Assembly: GCA_016292805.1 (NCBI GenBank)
Contig: JAEDFM010000043.1
Span: forward strand, 1-16,377
Origin: Treponema sp.
GTDB lineage: Bacteria; Spirochaetota; Spirochaetia; Treponematales; Treponemataceae
Direction of reading: 5' to 3'
Length of the DNA stretch: 16,377 bases
Shown: positions 1 through 6,703 of the stretch, in pieces
How the letters are laid out: every line of letters begins with the position of its first letter
How positions within the stretch are numbered: position 1 is the first letter of the stretch
The notes under the pieces: model-generated
What the model was told of the DNA's origin: nothing
What the model saw: only the letters and a program-made list of their open reading frames with translations
Databases searched by the model: none
Position numbers and translations under genes: made by a program

Positions 1-12
1 AATATTTGCCAT
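1..12 (-). CDS. 5' end of a gene running off the left edge (4 codons)
   Basis: Reading the minus strand toward the left edge, an ATG at 12-10 is followed by codons for A-N-I and preceded by GGAGGAG at 15-21, a strong Shine-Dalgarno site. Only four codons are visible, so the product cannot be named. The opposite strand is open from base 1 to the TGA at 76-78, but it has no recognisable protein content, so the minus-strand start is the better reading. Confidence 0.55.
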
Positions 13-141
13 AACTCCTCCGGAAGAGTTTCTATTATGAGAATATACGATAATTCTAATATGCTTTTGATTTTTTGAGTAAATTTTAAAACAATCGAAA
101 GGAATTTTATTTACTAGTATTTTTTGAATTAGTTATTGCTT

Positions 142-1476
142 TTAGATTTTTTTGTACTGCTTGAAGAAGTAAATCATTTCGGCAATGGCGGTAATGATCC
201 AGCTGAAAATGTAAAGCAGGAATAACGACGGAATTGTCTTGAAATATGCAAATACTGTGTAAATCCAGGCAATTCTAAAAAGGCAGGAACCGGCCAGAAC
301 GATAATGGAAGGTACGAAGGTTTTTCCAAGCCCCCGGTTTGCTGCTATTGTGTTGTCCATAAAGGATGCTACTGGCAATGAAAAGAACATTATTCCAAAA
401 CGCAGCATTCCGGCGTCTATTACGGCTGGGTCGGTTGTAAATAGCGCAAAACACTGGTGGCCAAAAATAAACATAAGTGTGCTTTCAATGGCGCCTATAA
501 CAAAAGCATAAATATTGGAAATAACCATACTTTTTATGATTCTATCTTTTTTTCCGGCTCCGTAGTTCTGACCTATGAAAGTGGCACAGGCGGTGTAGAA
601 TCCGTTCATTGTGCTGTAAACTATGTTGTCCAGATTGGTGCAGGCGGAGGTTCCGGCTACCATTGTGGCATCAAATGAGTTTACACCCACCTGGATAAAA
701 GTGTTTGCCACAGAGAAAATTGCATTTTGAAGTCCGGATGGAATACCGATTTTTAGAATCTTTATAGAAATTTCCCGATTTAAGGAAAGTTTTTTAAGTG
801 AAAACTTTATGTTTCCCAAGCCTTTATACAGAGCAATCATTACCATAATGGCTGAAACATACTGGGAAATGATACTGGCAAGAGCAACACCGGCACAGGA
901 CATATTGAATGTAATTACGAAAATAAGATTAAGGATTACATTTATGATTCCGGCTGTGGTTAAGTAAAATAAAGGTCGTTTTGTATCTCCTGCTGCACTT
1001 AAAACTGCATTTCCATAATTAAAAATTGCAACACCAGGAATTCCCAGCATGTAGATTTTAAAATAGGTTACGGCACCTTCCAGAAGTTCGGGTTTTGTTT
1101 TAATTAATGTAAGCACAGGATTTGCAAAAATGTATCCAAGCAACATTAATAAAAGGCCAATAATTAGTGAAATTGTGAAAGATGAATGAACGGACTGGTC
1201 CAGAGATTTTTGAGATTTGGCGCCAATGTAAAAAGCAACAATTACATTAACACCGCCGCCAAGGCCCATTAAAATGCCTGTAAAGAGAAATAAAATTTGT
1301 GATGTGGAGCCAACAGCCCCTAATGCTAAAGGTCCTGCAAATCGTCCTGCTACTGCAATATCTGCAATGTTGAATAAAACCTGCAGAATATTTGAGAACA
1401 TAAGTGGCAGGCTGTAAAGGAATATGCCTTTGGAAAGAGAACCTGTTGTTAAATCTTTTTCAACAATTCTGGACAT
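142..1476 (-). CDS. MATE family multidrug/cation antiporter
   Basis: A 444-residue, strongly hydrophobic protein with the alternating membrane segments of the 12-helix MATE (multi-antimicrobial extrusion) family. The N-terminus has the family's usual form: a short polar leader, then LPLMFSNILQVLFNIADIAVAGRF at about residues 23-46. Conserved Gly/Pro-rich stretches follow. MATE proteins sit in the inner membrane and export organic cations or drugs by Na+ or H+ antiport; the substrate cannot be told from sequence. Length is normal. The ATG at 1476 fits the family N-terminus, although no good Shine-Dalgarno site precedes it. Just upstream is a ridA remnant whose stop lies 11 bp away, so the exporter may depend on a promoter that once served ridA. 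No terminator is obvious downstream. Confidence 0.93.
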   Translation of the reverse strand: MSRIVEKDLTTGSLSKGIFLYSLPLMFSNILQVLFNIADIAVAGRFAGPLALGAVGSTSQILFLFTGILMGLGGGVNVIVAFYIGAKSQKSLDQSVHSSFTISLIIGLLLMLLGYIFANPVLTLIKTKPELLEGAVTYFKIYMLGIPGVAIFNYGNAVLSAAGDTKRPLFYLTTAGIINVILNLIFVITFNMSCAGVALASIISQYVSAIMVMIALYKGLGNIKFSLKKLSLNREISIKILKIGIPSGLQNAIFSVANTFIQVGVNSFDATMVAGTSACTNLDNIVYSTMNGFYTACATFIGQNYGAGKKDRIIKSMVISNIYAFVIGAIESTLMFIFGHQCFALFTTDPAVIDAGMLRFGIMFFSLPVASFMDNTIAANRGLGKTFVPSIIVLAGSCLFRIAWIYTVFAYFKTIPSLFLLYIFSWIITAIAEMIYFFKQYKKI

Positions 1477-1487
1477 TTTTGTAGCGA

Positions 1488-1581
1488 TTATTTTTCAGCA
1501 ATAAATTCAATTTCCAACAATCATACCCTGAGAGTATGAATCAATTGCTGCAGGAGCATTATTTGTACTGATTTTTTCCAT
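1488..1581 (-). pseudogene. ridA: Internally deleted ridA (YjgF/UK114 family) remnant
   Basis: An ATG at 1581-1579 opens a 24-codon frame beginning MEKISTNNAPAAIDSYSQ and continuing GMIVGN, which is the N-terminus of RidA (family pattern NAPAAIGPYSQ). It stops at TGA 1507-1509. In the next frame the same bases read EIEFIAEK and then TAA at 1488-1490, matching the usual RidA C-terminus (EIEAIA plus 2-3 residues). Both ends of a roughly 125-residue protein therefore survive in 94 bp, with about 95 internal codons lost and the ends joined out of frame near 1507-1516. RidA is a cytosolic enamine/imine deaminase; this copy cannot encode it. Two consensus residues of GPYSQ are already changed to DS. 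It lies directly upstream of the MATE gene. Confidence 0.82.
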
Positions 1582-1664
1582 AAGTAATTTATAAATATAA
1601 TCACATTTCAGTTGATTGACTATATGTATTTATAAATCTGCACTATTTATTTCAATCTATTGTT

Positions 1665-2324
1665 TTACTTGTTCATTACCAGATCAAAACTGCGTTCTGT
1701 TAATTTACAAAGCAGTTCAAAATCGGTAATGGTAGTTAGGATTACTGTTATCCAATATTTTTTGTTCATGTGCCAGGCTGGAAAAATTGTTTTATGATTT
1801 ACCAACTCTGGAATTTTTTCTGCATCAGCTTTTAGATTCACAACCCAAACTGGTTCATCACTTTCAATGCCAAGTTTTTTAAAACCGATGCGCATTAAAA
1901 GGCCAAACCATTTGCCGTTTGGACAGCGGAAAACACTGGCTTCATCTTCCCAGGGGTATTCCTGTTCTGCTCCAAACTTTGCTTTAATATAATCAACATA
2001 CTTCTGGCAAATATCCGTATTTTCAAAACAGGTTGCCAGGATTTCTTCCATCAATTTGCGAATTTTTTCCCGCAGCTGGCCAACAAATACACCATTGGCA
2101 GAAACTACATCCAGCAGGGTATATCTTTCATCAGTTTCCTTTTCAAAAGCCTGAGCAGTAATTTCAGATTCTGAGATTTCTATGCGAACATAAAAATCTG
2201 AATTATCTAAATCACGTTTTAAAATATAGATTTCGGCATTAATTGAGTTGTCTTTTTCAAAACCAAACTCCAGCAGTTTTTGAGGAATCATCACTGATTT
2301 ATTATGGAGATAGGAAAAATTCAT
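1665..2324 (-). CDS. MmcQ/YjbR-like protein with N-terminal extension
   Basis: A 219-residue protein. The C-terminal half (about 115-219) has the MmcQ/YjbR pattern: an E-YPWEDE segment, VFRCPNGKWFGLLM, a VVNLKAD strand, then FPAWHMNKKYWITVIL and a closing Leu-rich helix ending in SFDLV. This is a small CyaY-like fold, often annotated as DNA-binding, with no settled biochemical role. The first 110 residues form a separate region like that of the longer two-part YjbR proteins seen in Firmicutes. The start is only 3 bp beyond the stop of the upstream esterase-acetyltransferase gene, so the two are probably cotranscribed. No strong Shine-Dalgarno site is visible, which suggests translational coupling. 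The family call is secure; function is not known. Confidence 0.85.
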   Translation of the reverse strand: MNFSYLHNKSVMIPQKLLEFGFEKDNSINAEIYILKRDLDNSDFYVRIEISESEITAQAFEKETDERYTLLDVVSANGVFVGQLREKIRKLMEEILATCFENTDICQKYVDYIKAKFGAEQEYPWEDEASVFRCPNGKWFGLLMRIGFKKLGIESDEPVWVVNLKADAEKIPELVNHKTIFPAWHMNKKYWITVILTTITDFELLCKLTERSFDLVMNK

Positions 2325-2327
2325 TTG

Positions 2328-3743
2328 CTAAAATCTAACTGTATATGTTTTTGCCTTGAAGGTTGCTGAACCGTCAAACTTTGTATACTCAGTATCTTCA
2401 AGGTAGGTCATGCCAAGTTTTTCCATAACTCGACCGCTTCCAATATTCTCTATTGCAAAAGTTCCTGCAAGGCCCGGGATATTTCTGGTTTTACGGGCAT
2501 ATTCAATAATCTTACTGATTGCTTCAGTTGTAATTCCTTTGTTCCACATATCACTGCGAATATTGTAGCCGATGCTCCATAAATCACTTTCTGGATTATG
2601 GGAATGATAAACTCCACCGCTGCCAATTAATTCACCAGTTTCTTTCCATACAAAACCATAATCTAAATCATCTGGATTTGTATAAAGAGAGTTTACCCAG
2701 TCTACGCCGTCTGCAGGACTTTTGTATTTTGGATACAGCATAAAGCGGGCTGTCTTTTCGTCTCCAGTCCATTTGTAAATTGCAAGTAAATCATCAAAAA
2801 CTAAGGGACGGAGGATAAGTCGTTCTGTTTCCAAAACTGGTGTTGAATCTATATAAGGATGGTCGGTAAGTGCATAACTGAGCCAGTCTGTAAGGCCACG
2901 AGGCAGGCGTTCATCCATAGTTGTGCCGTCATCAAACAAAAGATTTGAGTGCATAGGATTTACAAGACAATGCTGTCCCATTTCTGTTCCAAAGTTGATA
3001 GAGGCAATTCCTTTGTCGCCGTTGTAAACCCAGTCTGGAGTAAAAATAAAACAGTGCTTCATTTTGTTCAGGCGAGGCAGGCGGGGAACAATTTTTCCCT
3101 GATAATCGTTGAATTCATCTCGTTTACCCATTGCAAGGAAAAGGTGAACATCATTTTTGTCCCAGGTATCAATTACAGAATCTTCAGGTAAATCATCTGA
3201 GCCAACTGGAATAAGAACATTGAAGAATTCTGGATATTTTTCGCCCATAGTGTAAGTCATAGATGCGCCGGCAGAGTTTCCCCAAAGCATTTTTTTACTT
3301 ACACCACCGTTTGCGGCTGTATGGTTTTTAATAAAATCGCAAATTAAAGTATAAAGAGGTTCTATATAGGTCTGTCCCCATGAATCAATAACTTCTTCTG
3401 CGTTTCGCTTTTCGTTGGCAAGCGGAACTAAAATGTATGCTCCGCCTAAGGCTTTCTGGTACTTTTCTGTGGCAAAAAATTCTGCGCCTGTGTAGTTAAT
3501 GCAAACATCACCTTCCAGTGCATTTGTATAGCCGTGTAAAAAAATTAACAAAGGATAAGCTTTTCCTTTTTCAAAGCCATGTTCAGTTGGATCAAAAAAG
3601 TAGTATTTCATATCTGCGTCAGTCGAAAAATCATTATTAAAAAGATGGAAAAATTGACCAACTTTATAGGTTGGACCGTAAGAAATGAATGCTCCCTCTG
3701 GAATTTCTTTTGCCCAAGGTGGTGTAGGTTTACTTTTTGACAT
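2328..3743 (-). CDS. Esterase-like alpha/beta hydrolase fused to GNAT acetyltransferase
   Basis: A two-domain protein of 471 residues. Residues about 45-295 form an alpha/beta hydrolase resembling PHB-depolymerase/feruloyl-esterase-like enzymes: LLIFLHGY (HG of the oxyanion region at 70-71), the nucleophile elbow GNSAG with Ser157, and a late GQHCLV segment whose His258 could complete the triad. Residues about 304-471 form a RimJ/RimL-type GNAT domain, starting with the hallmark LETERLILRPL and ending ENIGSGRVMEKLGM. The start is set at the ATG at 3743 because AGGAG (complement of 3750-3754) lies 6 bp before it; the longer frame from the TTG at 3758 would place that ribosome site inside the coding region. 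There is no signal peptide, so it is probably cytosolic. Substrates of both domains are unknown. Likely first gene of an operon with the YjbR-like gene. Confidence 0.88.
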   Translation of the reverse strand: MSKSKPTPPWAKEIPEGAFISYGPTYKVGQFFHLFNNDFSTDADMKYYFFDPTEHGFEKGKAYPLLIFLHGYTNALEGDVCINYTGAEFFATEKYQKALGGAYILVPLANEKRNAEEVIDSWGQTYIEPLYTLICDFIKNHTAANGGVSKKMLWGNSAGASMTYTMGEKYPEFFNVLIPVGSDDLPEDSVIDTWDKNDVHLFLAMGKRDEFNDYQGKIVPRLPRLNKMKHCFIFTPDWVYNGDKGIASINFGTEMGQHCLVNPMHSNLLFDDGTTMDERLPRGLTDWLSYALTDHPYIDSTPVLETERLILRPLVFDDLLAIYKWTGDEKTARFMLYPKYKSPADGVDWVNSLYTNPDDLDYGFVWKETGELIGSGGVYHSHNPESDLWSIGYNIRSDMWNKGITTEAISKIIEYARKTRNIPGLAGTFAIENIGSGRVMEKLGMTYLEDTEYTKFDGSATFKAKTYTVRF

Positions 3744-4003
3744 ATTAAGCTCCTGCAAGAAGAATTAGAGGTCTGTCCCCCTTTTTCAAAATATTCCTTA
3801 AGTATAAATCATAAAGAAAAAAAACACATTAAAGTTTTGATTTAGCAAGAGATATATTAAAAAACAGGTAGCTGCAGATCAAAAAAAATTGCACCAAACA
3901 ATCGCACACTTCTCAAACTGGAAAAATTAAATGCGGAAGGTCATTCCATGCTTGATGAAGAGACATATAAAAATAATTAGTTTTACAGACTGATTTTAAT
4001 TCT
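3744..4003. other. Intergenic region with an orphan C-terminal reading frame
   Basis: About 260 bp between two minus-strand genes. On the plus strand, the frame ending at TAG 3978-3980 reads protein-like over roughly 30 codons (APNNRTLLKLEKLNAEG, then HSMLDEETYKNN), but it has no start codon and is closed upstream by a TAA. A second plus frame (TTT AGC AAG from 3841, reading SKRYIKKQVAADQKK) runs into the A8 run at 3881-3888, where a one-base shift would join it to the first. This suggests the tail of a decayed gene, not identified. Near 3768-3787 there is a GGTCTGTCCCCC stretch followed by T5, resembling REP-like ends seen in some bacteria. No terminator is convincing. Confidence 0.4.
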
Positions 4004-5206
4004 CTAAATAATTGCAATAAATAAAAATGTAACGAACAAAGCAATAAGCGCATAATAAATTATAAGGCCTATGCGTTTAGGTTTGCTTTCGTACCAGATT
4101 AATGGAATGCTCAGTTCATTCTTACTTAAACCTGCATGATGAGATTTAAATTGCTTAGAGTTTTTATTCCATACTAAAGTTTTTTCTTTGTATGCTGCTG
4201 CAATAAAATCTCCAATGCCTGTTAAATTTGAATTTGGAAAGCCTGGACCAAAAAGCTGTTTGTCTAAAACTTCAGCTTTAGAGAACAGTACATAGTCCTT
4301 TCCGAATTCTTTTTTAAAGGCCTCTGGAAATTTATCCATGAATTCAGGTTTTACATAAAAACTTATTGCTCTAGGTTCAATTGAAGTCTGACGGATAAGC
4401 ATCTTGGAAATTTCTGGATGATCTTCTACAAGAGTTTCGTTACGAATATCTGTATGTCCATGATCAGCGGTGATGAAGAAAACAGTTTCAGGACACTCTT
4501 CACAGATGTAAGTCATTTTAGCGTTAAGATCCTGAACTATTTTAGCAACATCATTTGAGTTTGTACCTTTAAAATGAAGTTCATGATCTGGATTTTCCCA
4601 ATAAGCGTAAACGAAGTTTTTTTCGTCCTTATGACAATGCTTGCGGATGGTGTCAAGCCAGTCACTCATTTGAGGATGAGGTTCATCGCCAAAAGGGAAA
4701 ACCGAGTATGCTTTACCAACTTCTGCTTTGTTTATTTTTTCTATAATATTTTCGTAAGGAATGTATTTTCCTGGAATATTATAATCTGCGGCCTGTTTAT
4801 CTGAATCCTGAAGTGTATTGAAAAAGCAGGTTACAGTTTTATCTTCCTGTTCAAAATAAACATCCCATCCAAGCCAGCCGTGTTCAATAGGAGATTTACC
4901 GCTAAGGAAGGTTGTAGTGCTGGCAGTAGTTGTAGGTGGAAAAACAGATGAATAATCTGAAAGAAGATGACGGCGAAGAAAATCTTTATAGGTAAGATGT
5001 TTTTCAAGGATGTTCATTCCCAGACCATCCAGCAAAATTACAACAACATGTTTGTAATTATGAGAAAGAATTTCATCCACAGAAGCAAGAGTGTGATGTT
5101 CAGGTTTTACACCAAAATGTAGAAGAATTGAATTTGAAAGATTAAGAATACTGTTTTCATAATCTGGGAAAACTGGCTCTTCAATTTCATCAATAATTTC
5201 TTTCAT
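4004..5206 (-). CDS. Alkaline phosphatase superfamily phosphodiesterase, C-terminal membrane anchor
   Basis: A 400-residue member of the type I phosphodiesterase/nucleotide pyrophosphatase branch of the alkaline phosphatase superfamily. Metal-site and catalytic motifs are all present: VVVILLDGLG (Asp60), VFPPTTTAS with the likely Thr nucleophile at 92-94, NPDHELH (205-211, Asp207 and His211), TADHGHTD (DHGH 248-251) and SHHAG (His357). Residues 379-400 are a hydrophobic helix preceded by KPKR. No N-terminal signal sequence is visible, so by the positive-inside rule the catalytic domain would face the cytoplasm, an unusual layout for this superfamily. The substrate is unknown; nucleotide or phospholipid-headgroup esters are possible. 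AAGGTGA (complement of 5211-5217) lies just before the ATG. Divergent from the sigma-factor gene, with a shared 101-bp control region. Confidence 0.85.
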   Translation of the reverse strand: MKEIIDEIEEPVFPDYENSILNLSNSILLHFGVKPEHHTLASVDEILSHNYKHVVVILLDGLGMNILEKHLTYKDFLRRHLLSDYSSVFPPTTTASTTTFLSGKSPIEHGWLGWDVYFEQEDKTVTCFFNTLQDSDKQAADYNIPGKYIPYENIIEKINKAEVGKAYSVFPFGDEPHPQMSDWLDTIRKHCHKDEKNFVYAYWENPDHELHFKGTNSNDVAKIVQDLNAKMTYICEECPETVFFITADHGHTDIRNETLVEDHPEISKMLIRQTSIEPRAISFYVKPEFMDKFPEAFKKEFGKDYVLFSKAEVLDKQLFGPGFPNSNLTGIGDFIAAAYKEKTLVWNKNSKQFKSHHAGLSKNELSIPLIWYESKPKRIGLIIYYALIALFVTFLFIAII

Positions 5207-5240
5207 AAAATCACCTTTAAATTATAACTTTATCATCATA

Positions 5241-5259
5241 TGTATCATTATTTGATACA
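5241..5259. promoter_or_regulatory. Inverted repeat between divergent genes (operator candidate)
   Basis: TGTATCA-ttatt-TGATACA is a perfect 7-bp inverted repeat with a 5-bp centre, in the short region between the phosphodiesterase gene (minus) and the sigma-factor gene (plus). It is too AT-rich and has no U-tract, so it does not look like a terminator. A dimeric regulator binding here could affect both genes. The regulator is unknown. Confidence 0.4.
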
Positions 5260-5280
5260 CTCGGAGCTCCATAATGTAAC

Positions 5281-5286
5281 TATAAT
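5281..5286 (+). promoter_or_regulatory. -10 element upstream of the sigma-factor gene
   Basis: A perfect TATAAT, 22 bp before the ATG at 5308, with GGAGG at 5297-5301 as ribosome site. The best -35-like hexamer (TTGATA, inside the inverted repeat at 5252-5257) is 23 bp away, too far for a standard promoter, so an activator or an alternative sigma may be needed. Weak call. Confidence 0.35.
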
Positions 5287-5307
5287 TATAAGTTTGGAGG
5301 CAAGAAA

Positions 5308-6024
5308 ATGACAAGAGAGGAAAACTACTATTACAAAGAAATTGAAAATATTCCCTTACTAACTTTAGAAGAAGAAAGAAGCTTAGGAGAAAAAGCATTT
5401 AAGGGTGACAAGGATGCTCAGAATAAACTGGTTACGGGAAATTTAAGATTTGTTATTACTATCGCTTCTAAATATGTTGGTCTTGGTTTGGATTTTGATG
5501 ACCTGGTAAATGAAGGAAATATTGGCTTAATGCATGCTGCCACAAAATTTAATCCTGAAAGAAAAATCAGATTTACAACTTATGCTATGTGGTGGATTCG
5601 TGAAAGAATACAAAAAGCCATTCGTGAGACTGGTAAAGGAGTACGATTTCCTGCAAATCGTTATAAGGAGATGTCGGATCCTAAGTGGACTTTTGCCAGC
5701 ATAGATAAGGATTTTAATATTAATGATGAAGATTCTTCAAATTTAGGAACTTTGTTAAAAGATGAAAAAGAACTTTCTCCTGAAGAAAAATGGTATAGAA
5801 ATGGACTTCAGGATTGCATGTGGGACTTTATAGAAACTCTTCCAGAAAATCAAAGATTGGTTTTGATTAAAAGATTTGGATTGGATGGTGAAAATTGTAT
5901 GAGCCTCAATGAAATAGGAATTTCAATGGGGCTCACAAAAGAGCGAGTAAGGCAGCTGGAAAAAAAGGCTAAGCAGTCTCTTGAAAATGCGTTCTTTAAT
6001 TTCAGCAGTTATATTGCAGCTTAA
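5308..6024 (+). CDS. Sigma-70 family sigma factor lacking domain 3
   Basis: A 238-residue primary-like sigma factor. Residues about 4-37 match region 1.2. Residues 45-109 match region 2, including NLRFVITIASKY, the DLVNEGNIGLMHAATKF segment and TTYAMWWIRERIQKAI (regions 2.3-2.4, DNA melting and -10 reading). Residues 176-228 match region 4: LPENQRLVLIKRFGL, then the helix-turn-helix LTKERVRQLEKKA that reads the -35 box. Between RFP (about 113-115) and SIDKD (131-135) there are about 15 residues, where RpoD/RpoS proteins have roughly 55. Domain 3 (3.0-3.1) thus appears to be missing, while the 3.2-like linker (SIDKD to LKDEKELSPEE) is kept. It probably directs RNA polymerase to a special promoter set. 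GGAGG lies 6 bp before the ATG. Convergent with yfcE; stops are 3 bp apart. Confidence 0.9.
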   Translation: MTREENYYYKEIENIPLLTLEEERSLGEKAFKGDKDAQNKLVTGNLRFVITIASKYVGLGLDFDDLVNEGNIGLMHAATKFNPERKIRFTTYAMWWIRERIQKAIRETGKGVRFPANRYKEMSDPKWTFASIDKDFNINDEDSSNLGTLLKDEKELSPEEKWYRNGLQDCMWDFIETLPENQRLVLIKRFGLDGENCMSLNEIGISMGLTKERVRQLEKKAKQSLENAFFNFSSYIAA

Positions 6025-6027
6025 AAT

Positions 6028-6615
6028 TTAAATAGCAAGTTGTTTAATAAGTTGTCCTTCCATATTGTAAAGGGCAACTTTTTTATTTTCGTAAATTGCA
6101 AAGCCTGCCTGGGTTCCGCCTTTTGGTAAAGAAGTAGAACCTGGGTTACATACAGTAATTCCCTCTGCATTTTTTTCAAGAACGGAAACATGGGTGTGAC
6201 CATAAAAGGCAATTGCAGGAGCTTTTAAGATTGGTTTTTTAGAAGCTGTCTGGCATCCTTCGGGAATGTTTCCATCAGCACGGACTGGCGCGTAAACATG
6301 GCCGTGAGTGCAGAAAATCTGTACATCATTATCTATCAGCTGAACAAAATCTGAAAGCACAGAAAAGTTTAAAACCATCTGATCAACTTCTGCATCACAG
6401 TTACCGCGGCAACAGAAAATTTTATCTGCCAAAGGATTAAGAAGTTCAATGACGCCTTTAGGATTATGTCCTTCTGGAAGAGGATTCCGTGGGCCATGGT
6501 AAAGTACATCACCTAAAATCAAAAGCTTATCACAATTTAATTCATTAAATTTTGCAACAATTTTTTTACAGGCAGTTTCAGAGCCGTGAATATCAGAACA
6601 GATTAAATATTTCAT
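6028..6615 (-). CDS. yfcE: YfcE/MJ0936-type metallophosphodiesterase
   Basis: A 195-residue calcineurin-like phosphoesterase of the YfcE group. Metal-ligand motifs in order: SDIHG (Asp8, His10), LGDVLYHGPRNPLPEGH (Asp36), a GNCD segment, a CTHGH segment and a YGHTH segment, with the family's NPGSTSLPKGG loop near the end. These enzymes are cytosolic Mn-dependent phosphodiesterases that cleave bis-pNPP in vitro; the natural substrate is unclear. Length is normal. There is no Shine-Dalgarno site before the ATG at 6615, but an extended -10 lies 6 bp upstream, so the mRNA may be leaderless. It converges on the sigma-factor gene with almost no gap. Confidence 0.92.
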   Translation of the reverse strand: MKYLICSDIHGSETACKKIVAKFNELNCDKLLILGDVLYHGPRNPLPEGHNPKGVIELLNPLADKIFCCRGNCDAEVDQMVLNFSVLSDFVQLIDNDVQIFCTHGHVYAPVRADGNIPEGCQTASKKPILKAPAIAFYGHTHVSVLEKNAEGITVCNPGSTSLPKGGTQAGFAIYENKKVALYNMEGQLIKQLAI

Positions 6616-6621
6616 AAATTA

Positions 6622-6630
6622 AGTATAGCA
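6622..6630 (-). promoter_or_regulatory. Extended -10 immediately before yfcE
   Basis: On the minus strand the bases read TGCTATACT, matching the extended -10 pattern TGnTATAaT, and end only 6 bp before the yfcE ATG. Initiation about 7 bp downstream of the -10 would fall on the start codon, giving a leaderless transcript, in line with the missing Shine-Dalgarno site. No convincing -35 is visible. Confidence 0.45.
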
Positions 6631-6703
6631 AATTAAGAAATAAAAAAATATAATATGTTAGGAACGTCTTACATAATAGGTACAGGCATCAGGAGATAAT
6701 TGA

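Noticed and set aside
3764..3790. REP/RAYT-type repeat end (GGTCTGTCCCCC plus T-run).
   Set aside because: A single short, imperfect copy with no partner arm or transposase; noted only in the intergenic entry.
6655..6703. Fur- or DtxR-type iron box before feoB.
   Set aside because: No palindrome of the expected form could be made out; only an AT-rich -10-like TATAAT at 6649-6654 without a -35.
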